Origin: Comamonas sp009360615
Lineage (GTDB): Bacteria > Pseudomonadota > Gammaproteobacteria > Burkholderiales > Burkholderiaceae_C
Strand: one strand, 5' to 3'
NCBI RefSeq assembly: GCF_035784015.1
Contig: NZ_JALKOW010000005.1
Length of the DNA stretch: 64,000 bases
Below are positions 8,513 through 16,627 of this stretch, in pieces. The notes below the pieces were generated by a model, which was not told the DNA's origin, searched no databases, and was given only the letters and a program-made list of their open reading frames with translations. A program made the translations under genes and the position numbers. Numbering within the stretch: position 1 is the stretch's first letter; each line of letters begins with the position of its first letter.

Positions 8513-9049
8513 ATGCGTCTTACGACCAAAGGCCGCTTTGCGGTGACCGCGATGATCGACCTGGCACTGCGCCAGAACAATGGCCCCGTGACCCTGGCTG
8601 CCATCAGCCAGCGTCAACAGATTTCGTTGTCCTATCTGGAGCAGCTGTTCGGCAAGCTGCGTCGCCACGAACTGGTGGAGTCCACCCGTGGCCCCGGCGG
8701 CGGCTACACGCTGGCCCGCAAGGCAACGGACATCACCGTGGCCGACATCATCGTCTCGGTGGATGAACCCATCGATGCGACCCAGTGCGGCGGCAAGGAA
8801 AACTGTCTGGGCGAAGCCGGACGCTGCATGACCCATGAGCTGTGGGCCGCGCTGAATCAGCGCATGGTGGAATTCCTGGACTCCGTCACCCTGCAGAAGC
8901 TGGTGGACGAACAGCTGGCCAAGGGCATCCAGATCGAGGACAAGCCGGTGGTGCGTCGCGCGATCTCCACCGCGCCCGTGGTCAAGCCCATCCGCGTGAA
9001 TGCACCGAATTCGGTGTTCGCCCTGGGTAACGCCTTCGCCAAATCCTGA
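8513..9049 (+). CDS. iscR: Fe-S cluster-responsive transcriptional regulator IscR
   Basis: Rrf2-family winged-helix regulator that senses Fe-S status by binding a [2Fe-2S] cluster and represses the isc operon. Present are the MRLTTKGRFAVTAM start, the recognition helix region LSYLEQLFGKLR, and the wing STRGPGGGYTLAR. The ligand set is Cys92, Cys98, Cys105 and His108; compared with E. coli (92/98/104/107) there is one extra residue before the third Cys. At 178 aa it is slightly longer than E. coli IscR. GAAGGAG precedes ATG 8513. It is the first gene of the isc operon, 173 bp ahead of iscS. Confidence 0.95.
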   Translation: MRLTTKGRFAVTAMIDLALRQNNGPVTLAAISQRQQISLSYLEQLFGKLRRHELVESTRGPGGGYTLARKATDITVADIIVSVDEPIDATQCGGKENCLGEAGRCMTHELWAALNQRMVEFLDSVTLQKLVDEQLAKGIQIEDKPVVRRAISTAPVVKPIRVNAPNSVFALGNAFAKS

Positions 9050-9222
9050 TCCGGAGCCGCTCGGGCACTGCCCGGGCCGCAACCCGATCACCCTGAAGCC
9101 CGACTCCGATAGTCAGGGCCTGGATGCATGCATGGCTGTGCGGCATGTTTTCTCGCCCTGATGGCACCACGAGGTGCATCGATTCCTCACGATTTGTCAG
9201 CCAAAAACAAGACGAGCCAGTC

Positions 9223-10443
9223 ATGGACATGACCCCGCACTTTCCCATTTATCTCGACTACGGTGCAACCACCCCGGTGGATCCCCGCGTGGCGGACGCC
9301 ATGATTCCCTGGCTGCGTGAACATTTTGGCAACGCCGCATCGCGCAGCCATGCCTGGGGCTGGGAAGCCGAAGAAGCCGTCGAGAAGGCCCGCAAGCAGG
9401 TGGCCGATCTGATCGGTGCCGACCCGCGCGAAATCGTCTGGACCAGCGGTGCGACCGAGTCGGACAACCTGGCGATCAAGGGAGCAGCGCATTTCTACCA
9501 AGGCAAGGGCAAGCACCTGATCACGGTGAAGACCGAGCACAAGGCGGTGCTGGACACCATGCGCGAGCTGGAGCGCCAGGGATTCGAAGTCAGTTATCTC
9601 GACGTGCAGGAAAACGGTCTGCTGGACATCGAGGTGTTCAAGGCGGCCATCCGCCCCGACACCATCCTCGCCAGCGTGATGGCCGTGAACAACGAGATCG
9701 GTGTGGTTCAGGATCTGAACACCATCGGTGCCCTGTGCCGTGAAAAGGGCATCATCTTCCACGTCGATGCCGCTCAGGCCTCGGGAAAGATGGAGCTGGA
9801 CATGCAGACCATGCCCATCGACCTGATGAGCCTGGCATCGCACAAGACCTATGGCCCCAAGGGCATCGGTGCGCTGTATGTGCGCCGCAAGCCGCGCGTG
9901 CGCCTGGAAGCGCAGATGCACGGCGGCGGCCATGAGCGCGGCATGCGTTCCGGCACGCTGGCAACCCACCAGATCGTGGGCATGGGCGAGGCTTTCCGGA
10001 TTGCCAAGGAAGAGATGGCCAAGGATCTGGAGCACGCCCGTGCGCTGCGCCAGCGCCTGCTCGACGGCCTCAAGGATCTGGAGCAGGTGTTCGTGAACGG
10101 CGATATGGACAACGGTGTTCCCCATTACCTGAACATGAGCTTCAACTTCGTCGAAGGCGAGTCGCTGATCATGGGCATCAAGGGACTGGCCGTGTCCTCG
10201 GGTTCCGCCTGCACATCCGCCAGTCTGGAGCCCAGCTATGTGCTGAGAGCCCTGGGCCGCAGCGACGAGCTGGCACACAGCTCGCTGCGCATGACCTTTG
10301 GCCGCTTCACGACGGAAGAGGAGATCGACTACGCGATCAAGTCGATCCGGGAAAACGTGCTGAAACTGCGCGAGCTGAGCCCGCTGTGGGAGATGTACAA
10401 AGACGGCATCGACCTCAGCACTATTCAGTGGGCTGCACACTAA
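9223..10443 (+). CDS. iscS: cysteine desulfurase IscS
   Basis: PLP enzyme that takes sulfur from cysteine as a persulfide and hands it to IscU and other acceptors. The PLP lysine is in SLASHKTYGPKG and the active cysteine in the mobile loop SSGSACTSASLEPSYVL, as in group I desulfurases. It is 406 aa from ATG 9223. An open frame extends upstream to 9124, but conserved sequence begins with HFPIYLDYGATTP, so the later ATG is used; the ribosome site is weak and ATG 9229 is also possible. Next gene iscU follows after 34 bp. Confidence 0.96.
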   Translation: MDMTPHFPIYLDYGATTPVDPRVADAMIPWLREHFGNAASRSHAWGWEAEEAVEKARKQVADLIGADPREIVWTSGATESDNLAIKGAAHFYQGKGKHLITVKTEHKAVLDTMRELERQGFEVSYLDVQENGLLDIEVFKAAIRPDTILASVMAVNNEIGVVQDLNTIGALCREKGIIFHVDAAQASGKMELDMQTMPIDLMSLASHKTYGPKGIGALYVRRKPRVRLEAQMHGGGHERGMRSGTLATHQIVGMGEAFRIAKEEMAKDLEHARALRQRLLDGLKDLEQVFVNGDMDNGVPHYLNMSFNFVEGESLIMGIKGLAVSSGSACTSASLEPSYVLRALGRSDELAHSSLRMTFGRFTTEEEIDYAIKSIRENVLKLRELSPLWEMYKDGIDLSTIQWAAH

Positions 10444-10477
10444 GCACAGATTACAAAGAGTTCAAGAGGTAGACACC

Positions 10478-10873
10478 ATGGCTTACTCCGAAAAAGTTGT
10501 TGACCACTACGAAAACCCCCGCAACGTTGGCTCGTTCGACAAGAGCGATGACTCCGTGGGCACGGGTATGGTGGGTGCGCCCGCCTGTGGCGACGTGATG
10601 AAGCTGCAGATCAAGGTCAATCCCGCCACCGGCGTGATCGAGGATGCACGTTTCAAGACCTATGGCTGCGGCTCCGCGATCGCCTCGTCTTCGCTGGTGA
10701 CCGAATGGGTCAAGGGCAAGACGCTGGACGAGGCGGCGGCCTTGAAGAACAGCCAGATCGCCGAAGAGCTGGCGCTGCCACCGGTCAAGGTTCACTGCTC
10801 CATCCTGGCCGAAGACGCCATCAAGGCGGCCGTGAACGACTACCGCGCAAAGCGCACAGCAACGGAAGCCTGA
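10478..10873 (+). CDS. iscU: Fe-S cluster scaffold IscU
   Basis: Scaffold on which [2Fe-2S] clusters are built from IscS-derived sulfur and then released by HscA/HscB. The three ligand cysteines are Cys37 (GAPACGD), Cys64 (YGCGSA) and Cys107 (VHCS), and the HscA-recognition motif LPPVK is at residues 100-104. Length 131 aa is normal. AGAGGTAG-type sequence lies before ATG. It sits between iscS and iscA (4 bp downstream), the standard order. Confidence 0.97.
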   Translation: MAYSEKVVDHYENPRNVGSFDKSDDSVGTGMVGAPACGDVMKLQIKVNPATGVIEDARFKTYGCGSAIASSSLVTEWVKGKTLDEAAALKNSQIAEELALPPVKVHCSILAEDAIKAAVNDYRAKRTATEA

Positions 10874-10877
10874 GGCC

Positions 10878-11201
10878 ATGGCCATCTCAATGACCGAGGC
10901 GGCGGCCCGTCATGTGAACCGCTATCTTTCACGTCGCGGCAAGGGGATTGGCGTGCGTCTCGGCGTGAAAACCACCGGCTGCTCCGGTCTGGCTTACAAG
11001 CTGGAGTATGTGGACGAGGTCCAGCCCGATGACGTGGTGTTCGAAGACCATGGCATCAAGGTGCTGATCGACCCCAAGAGCCTGGCCTATATCGACGGCA
11101 CGGAACTGGATTTCGTGCGCGAGGGCCTGAACGAAGGCTTCAAGTTCCACAATCCCAACGAGCGTGATCGCTGCGGTTGTGGCGAGAGCTTCAGGATTTG
11201 A
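10878..11201 (+). CDS. iscA: iron-sulfur cluster assembly protein IscA
   Basis: A-type Fe-S carrier (107 aa) that accepts clusters or iron from the scaffold and passes them to apo-proteins. The three conserved cysteines are in TTGCSGLAYKLEY and the C-terminal DRCGCGESF. It is coupled to iscU by a 4-bp gap. Its stop codon is followed within 4 nt by a dispersed GC-rich repeat and about 110 nt later by a terminator, so it is probably the last gene of the first isc transcript. Confidence 0.96.
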   Translation: MAISMTEAAARHVNRYLSRRGKGIGVRLGVKTTGCSGLAYKLEYVDEVQPDDVVFEDHGIKVLIDPKSLAYIDGTELDFVREGLNEGFKFHNPNERDRCGCGESFRI

Positions 11202-11204
11202 TTT

Positions 11205-11280
11205 CCCCCCTGAGTCGCTTCGCGCCTTCCCCCCAAGGGGACGACACCTTCGCTGCGAGGCGGCTCATGCTCGGTGTCCC
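11205..11280. repeat. GC-rich dispersed repeat, copy A
   Basis: About 76 bp beginning CCCCCCTGAG-T-CGCTTCGCGCCTTCCCC and ending CTCGGTGTCC, immediately after the iscA stop. It matches a second copy at about 14179-14278, immediately after the fdx stop, over most of its length. Copy B carries an extra roughly 25-bp middle segment. Both sit in 3' untranslated regions. Confidence 0.75.
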
Positions 11281-11311
11281 TGGCGTGTGTAGCGCCCAAG
11301 CGTAAGAACGG

Positions 11312-11344
11312 AACCGCCTCAGCTTTGCTGCAGGCGGTTTTTTA
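11312..11344 (+). terminator. intrinsic terminator between iscA and hscB
   Basis: AACCGCCT (11312-11319) pairs with AGGCGGTT (11332-11339), with an inner CAGC/GCTG extension and a TTT loop, followed by a run of six to seven T ending just before the hscB ATG. The placement suggests that hscB-hscA-fdx either depends on read-through or has its own start. Confidence 0.85.
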
Positions 11345-11349
11345 ATGCC

Positions 11350-11868
11350 ATGAATCTGCAATCTGACGACTTTGAATTGTTTGGCCTGCTGCGCAAGTTT
11401 GCGCAGGAACGCAGCCAGATCGACGCACGCTGGAAAGAGCTGCAGCGCGAGGCGCATCCCGACCGTTTTGCGGCGCAGGGCGCGGCCGCGCAGCGCGTGG
11501 CCATGCAATGGTCGGTGCGCATCAACGAGGCCTATCAGCGCCTCAAGGACCCGCTCAAGCGCGCGGCCTATCTGTGCGAGCTGGCGGGCGCCCCGGTGCG
11601 GGCTGAAGACAACACGGCCATGCCAGCGGCATTCCTGATGCAGCAGATGGAGTGGCGCGAAGCGCTCGAGGATGCTGGCAGCGAGCAGGAGCTCGAGGCT
11701 CTGGAGGCCGAAATGCTCGCCGCCAAGAAACAGATGCTTGCCGAATGCGGCCGTTTGCTGGACGAGGCTGGCGATGCCGCCGCTGCCGTGCAGCAGGTGA
11801 GAGCCCTCATGTTTGTTGCGCGATTTGCGCAAGATGTGGATCGCCGTCGCGATCAACTGGGACAATAA
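11350..11868 (+). CDS. hscB: Fe-S assembly co-chaperone HscB
   Basis: J-domain co-chaperone (172 aa) that binds cluster-loaded IscU and stimulates the ATPase of HscA. The J domain carries HPD at residues 36-38 (REAHPDRF), followed by the RINEAYQRLKDPLKRAAYL helix. The C-terminal three-helix region (EALEDAGSEQELEALEAE) is the IscU-binding part. The ATG lies only a few bases after the T-run of the preceding terminator and there is no strong Shine-Dalgarno. hscA follows 94 bp downstream. Confidence 0.94.
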   Translation: MNLQSDDFELFGLLRKFAQERSQIDARWKELQREAHPDRFAAQGAAAQRVAMQWSVRINEAYQRLKDPLKRAAYLCELAGAPVRAEDNTAMPAAFLMQQMEWREALEDAGSEQELEALEAEMLAAKKQMLAECGRLLDEAGDAAAAVQQVRALMFVARFAQDVDRRRDQLGQ

Positions 11869-11962
11869 GACCCAGAGCAACGCTTTGCGCCCTTGGCGCA
11901 TGGCGTATCCATCTTGAGCGGGCCAGCCACGCTGGCCTCTGACGTTTCAAAAGAAGAATTTC

Positions 11963-13822
11963 ATGGCGCTTTTGCAGATTTCCGAGCCCGGCCAATCCCC
12001 CGATCCCCATCAGCGACGCATTGCCGTGGGCATAGACCTGGGCACCACGCATTCTCTGGTTGCTGCCGTGCGCAACGGCGTGGCCGAATGCCTGCCTGAC
12101 GATCAGGGGCGTGTGCTGCTGCCGTCGGTGGTGCGCTACATGGAAATGGGCCGCCGCCAGATCGGTTTCGATGCCAAGGTTGCTCAGGCTCAGGACGCCA
12201 CCAACACCATCAGCTCGGCCAAGCGCTTCATGGGACGCAGCCTGGCGGATATCGAATCGCCCGAGAAGCTGCCCTATCGCTTCAAGAGCGAGGACGGCAG
12301 TGTCATCTCCATCGAGACCGTGGACGGTGCCAAGACCCCCGTGGAAATCAGCGCCGAAATTCTGGCGACCTTGCGCTTCCGCGCCGAAGACACGTTTGAT
12401 GACGAACTCTACGGCGCCGTCATTACCGTGCCTGCGTACTTTGACGACGCCCAGCGCCAGGCCACCAAGGATGCGGCCAAGCTGGCCGGCATCAATCTGC
12501 TGCGCCTGATCAACGAGCCCACGGCGGCAGCCATTGCCTACGGTCTGGACAATGCGGCGGAGGGCGTGTACGCCGTCTACGACCTGGGGGGCGGCACCTT
12601 CGATATCTCGGTGCTGCGTCTCGCACAGGGCGTGTTCGAAGTGATCGCCACCGGCGGCGATTCGGCACTGGGTGGCGACGACTACGATGACGCGCTGGCA
12701 GCCTGGGTGGCGGAAAAGACCGGCACCCAGCTGGAGTCGGCGGCAGACAAGACCGCCTGGCGTATCGCCGCGCGTCAATGCAAGCAGGCCTTGACTGATG
12801 CAGAAGTGGTAGCGTTTGTTGCTGAAATTTCCTCAGGTCCAGTGTCGTTTGACGTCAAGCGTGAGGAGTTCATTGCGCTGACCGCTCACTTGACCAGCAA
12901 GAGCCTTTCGGCCGTGCGCCGTGCGCTCAAGGATGCGGACCTGAGCCGCGACGAGGTGCAGGGTGTGGTCATGGTCGGCGGCTCCACCCGCATGCCGCAG
13001 ATTCGCCAGGCCGTGGCAGATTTCTTCGGCCGCGAGCCGCTGACCAATCTCAACCCCGACGAAGTGGTGGCGCTGGGCGCGGCCATTCAGGCCAACCAGC
13101 TGGCCGGCAACAACACCGCCGGCGATCTGCTGCTGCTGGACGTGATCCCGCTGTCACTGGGCGTGGAAACCATGGGGGGGCTGTCCGAGCGCATCATCAC
13201 CCGCAACGAGACCATTCCCACGGCCCGCGCACAGGACTTCACGACCTACAAGGATGGACAGACCGCGCTGGCCATTCACGTGGTGCAAGGCGAGCGCGAC
13301 CTGGTGGCGGACTGCCGCAGCCTCGCGCGGTTCGAGCTGCGCGGCATTCCGCCCATGGCAGCCGGGGCGGCGCGCATCCGCGTGACCTTCACGGTGGATG
13401 CGGACGGCCTGCTGTCCGTCAGCGCCAAGGAGCAGATCAGCGGCGTCGAAGCCCATATCAATGTCAAGCCGTCGTATGGCCTCTCGGACGACCAGATTGC
13501 GCAGATGCTGCAGGAGGGTTTTGCCACGGCCCAGGAGGACATGAAGGCCCGTGCACTGGTCGAGGCCCGCGTGGATGCCGATCGCATGCTGCTGGCCACG
13601 CAGAGCGCGCTGGAGCTGGATGGCGATGTGCTCAGTGCCGAGCAGCGCGACAGCATCGATGGCCTGATGGCCGCGCTGCGCGTGGCCGTCGCCAGCGATG
13701 ACCCTGCCGTCGTGGAGGGGGCGACGCAGGCCCTGGCCAAGGGAACTGAGTCGTTTGCGGCAGAACGCATGAATCGCAGCATCCAGCAGGCGCTGGCCGG
13801 CAAGAGTGTCAACACCATTTAA
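11963..13822 (+). CDS. hscA: Fe-S assembly chaperone HscA
   Basis: Specialised Hsp70 (619 aa) that uses ATP to drive cluster transfer from IscU. The actin-like ATPase begins at GIDLGTTHSLVAAV and includes the phosphate loop YDLGGGTFDISVL and VMVGGSTRMPQIRQAV. The substrate domain follows with DVIPLSLGVETMGGLSERII and the lid near the C-terminus. The length and the absence of the DnaK-type acidic EEVD-like tail fit HscA rather than DnaK. AAAGAAG-type sequence precedes ATG 11963. fdx follows after 15 bp. Confidence 0.96.
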   Translation: MALLQISEPGQSPDPHQRRIAVGIDLGTTHSLVAAVRNGVAECLPDDQGRVLLPSVVRYMEMGRRQIGFDAKVAQAQDATNTISSAKRFMGRSLADIESPEKLPYRFKSEDGSVISIETVDGAKTPVEISAEILATLRFRAEDTFDDELYGAVITVPAYFDDAQRQATKDAAKLAGINLLRLINEPTAAAIAYGLDNAAEGVYAVYDLGGGTFDISVLRLAQGVFEVIATGGDSALGGDDYDDALAAWVAEKTGTQLESAADKTAWRIAARQCKQALTDAEVVAFVAEISSGPVSFDVKREEFIALTAHLTSKSLSAVRRALKDADLSRDEVQGVVMVGGSTRMPQIRQAVADFFGREPLTNLNPDEVVALGAAIQANQLAGNNTAGDLLLLDVIPLSLGVETMGGLSERIITRNETIPTARAQDFTTYKDGQTALAIHVVQGERDLVADCRSLARFELRGIPPMAAGAARIRVTFTVDADGLLSVSAKEQISGVEAHINVKPSYGLSDDQIAQMLQEGFATAQEDMKARALVEARVDADRMLLATQSALELDGDVLSAEQRDSIDGLMAALRVAVASDDPAVVEGATQALAKGTESFAAERMNRSIQQALAGKSVNTI

Positions 13823-13837
13823 TGCATAAACAGAACA

Positions 13838-14176
13838 ATGCCTATCATCAAAATTCTCCCTCACGCCGAATACTGTCCCAATGGCACGGAAATCGAAGCG
13901 CCGGTCGGCACGTCGATCTGTGAAGCCATGCTGGACAACGGCATCAATATCGAGCATGCCTGCGACATGAGCTGTGCCTGCACGACCTGCCATGTCATCG
14001 TCAAGGAGGGCTTCCACTCCCTCAACGAGGCGGAGGAAGAGGAAGAAGACCTGCTCGACAAGGCCTGGGGCCTTCAGCCCCAGTCGCGCCTGTCCTGCCA
14101 GGCCATTCTGGCGCGCGAGAATGTGACGGTGGAGATCCCCAAGTACTCCATCAATCACGCCAAGGAAAATCACTGA
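13838..14176 (+). CDS. fdx: ISC system [2Fe-2S] ferredoxin
   Basis: Adrenodoxin-type ferredoxin (112 aa) supplying electrons for cluster assembly. Ligand cysteines fall at 42, 48, 51 and 87, the same numbers as in E. coli Fdx, with the acidic EEEEEDLLDKAWGL stretch typical of this group. It closes the hscB-hscA-fdx segment. No iscX gene follows. The stop codon is followed almost at once by copy B of the GC-rich repeat. Confidence 0.96.
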   Translation: MPIIKILPHAEYCPNGTEIEAPVGTSICEAMLDNGINIEHACDMSCACTTCHVIVKEGFHSLNEAEEEEEDLLDKAWGLQPQSRLSCQAILARENVTVEIPKYSINHAKENH

Positions 14177-14178
14177 GC

Positions 14179-14278
14179 ACCCCCTGAGGCGCTTTGCGCC
14201 TTCCCCTCTCTCTACGCGCTTCGCGCTAGGGGAGGGGGACGACACCCTCGGTGCGCGGCGGCGCTTCCTCGGTGTCCT
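14179..14278. repeat. GC-rich dispersed repeat, copy B
   Basis: About 100 bp starting 2-4 nt after the fdx stop. It shares with copy A (11205-11280) the blocks CCCCCTGAG, GCGCCTTCCCC, GGGGACGACACC and CTCGGTGTCC. It has an extra internal block with a small CGCGCTTCGCGC-like palindrome. Confidence 0.75.
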
Positions 14279-14348
14279 GCCTTTGGTGCGCGCTTGTTTT
14301 AGAAATTGTTGGGCGATGTGAGCGCCGCAGGTAATTGGGAGAAATTGA

Positions 14349-15080
14349 ATGTCGCGTCAAATTGTTCTGGATACGGAAACCACGGGTCTGTCTCCCATTG
14401 ACGGCGACCGTCTGATCGAGCTGGGCTGCGTGGAGCTGGTCAACCGCAAGCTCACTGGCAACAATCTGCACCTGTACTTCAATGCGGGTCGCGACAGCCA
14501 TCCCGATGCCTTGCGCGTGCACGGCATCACCACGGAGTTCCTCAAGGACAAGCCGCGGTTTGAGGAAAAGATCGACGAGATCTGGGAGTATCTGCAAGGC
14601 GCGGAACTCATCATCCACAATGCGCCGTTCGACCTGGGCTTCCTGAACAACGAGCTCAAGCTGGCCAAGCGCCCGCCGCTCAAGCAATGTGTGGCGGGCG
14701 TCATCGACACCCTGGTCATGGCCAAGGAGATGTACCCGGGCAAGCGCAATTCGCTGGACTCGCTGTGCGATCGTCTGGGGGTCGACAATTCCAATCGCAC
14801 GCTGCACGGCGCCTTGCTGGATGCGGAACTGCTGGCGGATGTCTACATCAATCTCACACGCGGTCAGGATGCCTTGCTCATGACCGAGGAGGCTGCCGAT
14901 GCCCCGGTGGCCGGTTCGATCGTCGTTGCTTCGGTGGATCTGAGGAGCTTCAAGTTGCCGGTGTTGCGCGCCAATGAGCAGGAGCGGGCCGCCCACGACG
15001 ACGTGCTCAAGCAGATGGATAAATCCAGCGGCGGCAAGACGGTCTGGCGCAACTTTGAAAATGTGAGCGTCAATCCCTGA
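14349..15080 (+). CDS. dnaQ: DNA polymerase III subunit epsilon (3'-5' proofreading exonuclease)
   Basis: DEDDh exonuclease that proofreads for the replicative polymerase. Exo I is DTETTG (Asp8, Glu10), Exo II is HNAPFDLGFLNNEL, and Exo III is HGALLDAELLADVY. The C-terminal tail (about residues 180-243, ending in WRNFENVSV) is where epsilon binds the alpha subunit. At 243 aa it has the normal length. It lies downstream of the isc genes but is separated from them by repeat copy B. Its stop codon directly precedes the -10-like element of the tRNA-Val gene. Confidence 0.95.
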   Translation: MSRQIVLDTETTGLSPIDGDRLIELGCVELVNRKLTGNNLHLYFNAGRDSHPDALRVHGITTEFLKDKPRFEEKIDEIWEYLQGAELIIHNAPFDLGFLNNELKLAKRPPLKQCVAGVIDTLVMAKEMYPGKRNSLDSLCDRLGVDNSNRTLHGALLDAELLADVYINLTRGQDALLMTEEAADAPVAGSIVVASVDLRSFKLPVLRANEQERAAHDDVLKQMDKSSGGKTVWRNFENVSVNP

Positions 15081-15086
15081 TACAAT
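15055..15086 (+). promoter_or_regulatory. candidate tRNA-Val promoter overlapping dnaQ end
   Basis: TACAAT at 15081-15086 begins on the base after the dnaQ stop and is 10 nt before the tRNA 5' end, an ideal -10 position. A TTGAAA (15055-15060) upstream is a possible -35, though the 20-nt spacing is long. Confidence 0.45.
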
Positions 15087-15096
15087 AAAGCCCATC

Positions 15097-15171
15097 GGGT
15101 GATTAGCTCAGCGGTAGAGCACTGCCTTCACACGGCAGGGGTCACATGTTCGATCCATGTATCACCCACCA
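15097..15171 (+). tRNA. tRNA-Val (anticodon CAC)
   Basis: Full cloverleaf of 75 nt including encoded CCA. The acceptor is GGGTGAT with ATCACCC, the D-arm contains AGCTCAGCGGTAGAGC, and the anticodon stem CTGCC/GGCAG encloses loop TTCACAC, giving anticodon CAC (reads GUG). The T-arm is ACATG-TTCGATC-CATGT. The gene is followed by its own terminator. Confidence 0.97.
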
Positions 15172-15179
15172 GATGCCAG

Positions 15180-15212
15180 ACCCTCTTGAGTCCCTGATTC
15201 AAGAGGGTTTTT
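15180..15212 (+). terminator. intrinsic terminator after tRNA-Val
   Basis: Perfect 10-bp stem ACCCTCTTGA (15180-15189) with TCAAGAGGGT (15199-15208), a 9-nt loop and a following T-run. Confidence 0.92.
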
Positions 15213-15269
15213 GTCTTTCGCCTGGCCGAGCCGGATTGCCGGGACGCAAGGCCCTCGGCACCTGTGAAT

Positions 15270-16061
15270 TCAGTGGCCGGTGATGCGGCGCACGGCTGAA
15301 AAATACCAGGCGTCGGGAAGGCAGCGCAGCAATCGCATCCAGCGAGTGAAGCGGCGCGGGAAGTTCATCTCGAAACGTCCCTGGGCCCAGCCCCGCAGTA
15401 TGTGCCTGGCCGCCTCGTCGGCGTCGATCAGGGCCGGCATGTTGAAGTGGTTCTGAGCCGTCAGCGGGGTATCGACAAACCCGGGGTTGATGATGGATAC
15501 GCCCAGACCCCGGCCGTGCAGGTCCAGATAGAGATTCTCGGCCAGGTTGTTCAGTGCTGCCTTGGTGGGGCCATAGGCCAGGGACATCGGCAGCCCGCGG
15601 TAGCCGGCCACCGATCCGACCAGTGCCAGATGGCCTTGCCCTGCCGCCAGCAGCATCGGAAGCACGGCATCGAGCAGAAGCAGGGCACCGCCATAGTTCA
15701 CGGCCAGGTGACGTTGCATTTCGTCGAGGTCGAAAGCGGTGGCGCGCTGGGGCTGGTAGCGGCCAGCGCAATACAGAATCAGGTCCGGTGCCTTGCCGCA
15801 ATGACCCAGCACCGTCCGGGCAGCGGCAGCCATGGCGGCTGCGTCGGTCACGTCCAGCGGCAGTGCCATGCAGCCGTCGTGGCTGTGCGCGAAATCCTGC
15901 AGTGCCTGGCCTTGGCGCGCGGAAACGATCACCCTGGCTCCTTGCCGGTGCAGCGCTTCGGCCGTGGCGCGGCCAATGCCCGAAGAGGCTCCCAGAATCC
16001 AGGCCGAGCGACCCTGCCAGTCATGCAGTGGCGGGTTCAGCCGTGCAGAGAGCAGCGACAT
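15270..16061 (-). CDS. short-chain dehydrogenase/reductase (lipid-cluster SDR)
   Basis: Classical SDR with Rossmann motif GASSGIG near the N-terminus, an N-A-G-like YCAGRY segment, catalytic Ser in VGSVAGYRG and the YxxxK pair in YGPTKAAL. It presumably oxidises or reduces a hydroxyl or carbonyl using NAD(P). The start at 16061 is chosen because AAGGAG lies 8 nt upstream; GTG 16070 and ATG 16067 overlap the previous stop more tightly but sit too close to that site. It is the last gene of a seven-gene minus-strand operon (down from 21867), so its role is probably in modifying a membrane lipid or fatty acid. Confidence 0.85.
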   Translation of the reverse strand: MSLLSARLNPPLHDWQGRSAWILGASSGIGRATAEALHRQGARVIVSARQGQALQDFAHSHDGCMALPLDVTDAAAMAAAARTVLGHCGKAPDLILYCAGRYQPQRATAFDLDEMQRHLAVNYGGALLLLDAVLPMLLAAGQGHLALVGSVAGYRGLPMSLAYGPTKAALNNLAENLYLDLHGRGLGVSIINPGFVDTPLTAQNHFNMPALIDADEAARHILRGWAQGRFEMNFPRRFTRWMRLLRCLPDAWYFSAVRRITGH

Positions 16062-16066
16062 GATCA

Positions 16067-16627
16067 TCACTCCTTGGAGATGGAAAGTGTCACATCGCCC
16101 AGATGCAGGCCCAGCTTGCTCATGGCGGTGCGATTGAGCAGGGTGCGGCCGTCGATCAGGTACATCCAGTCATCCATGCTGACGTTCCAGACTCTTCCAT
16201 TCACGGGCAGTGCCAGTACATAGCTCCATCGGAAGGCATTGCCGGCACTTTCTCCCAGGGCTTCGCCCACCACGTCGTCAGCGCGGCCGCTGTATCGTCC
16301 ATTGCCCAGATGGCGGAGATGCCAGATGCGCTGTTGCGTGCTGCCGTCGCTGTAGACGAAGTGCTCGTCGAGCGTGCCTTCCTCGCCCTGCCAACGGCCC
16401 GTCATGCGCACGGTGAAACGCTTGACCACCTTGCCCGAGCGATCCGTGAACATGCCGTGGGCCGTGAGCGGCCCGTTGAAATACTGGCGCAGGTCCAGTG
16501 GGGGCTGCTCTTTGGCATAGTCCTGCACGGAAGGCCCGGCGCAACCCGCAAGGGTCAGCGCCAGTCCAGCGCCCAGGCAGGCGCGCCGCAGTGGCGAAAA
16601 CGCGATGGATCGTGTGATGTGGCTCAT
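16067..16627 (-). CDS. DUF3833-type lipoprotein
   Basis: Predicted lipoprotein of 186 aa. It has a signal peptide with basic n-region (SPLRRA), hydrophobic core GAGLALTL and lipobox LAGC (Cys29). The mature part contains LDLRQYFNGPLTAHGMFTDR and a beta-rich body (WQGEEGTLDEHFVYSDG, WNVSMDDWMYLIDG) matching the DUF3833 family, whose biochemical role is unknown. The start codon overlaps the upstream MFS stop as ATGA, indicating translational coupling. The family regularly accompanies the same Cfa/DUF1365/FAD-oxidase genes in other proteobacteria, so I infer an envelope role in that pathway. Confidence 0.83.
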   Translation of the reverse strand: MSHITRSIAFSPLRRACLGAGLALTLAGCAGPSVQDYAKEQPPLDLRQYFNGPLTAHGMFTDRSGKVVKRFTVRMTGRWQGEEGTLDEHFVYSDGSTQQRIWHLRHLGNGRYSGRADDVVGEALGESAGNAFRWSYVLALPVNGRVWNVSMDDWMYLIDGRTLLNRTAMSKLGLHLGDVTLSISKE

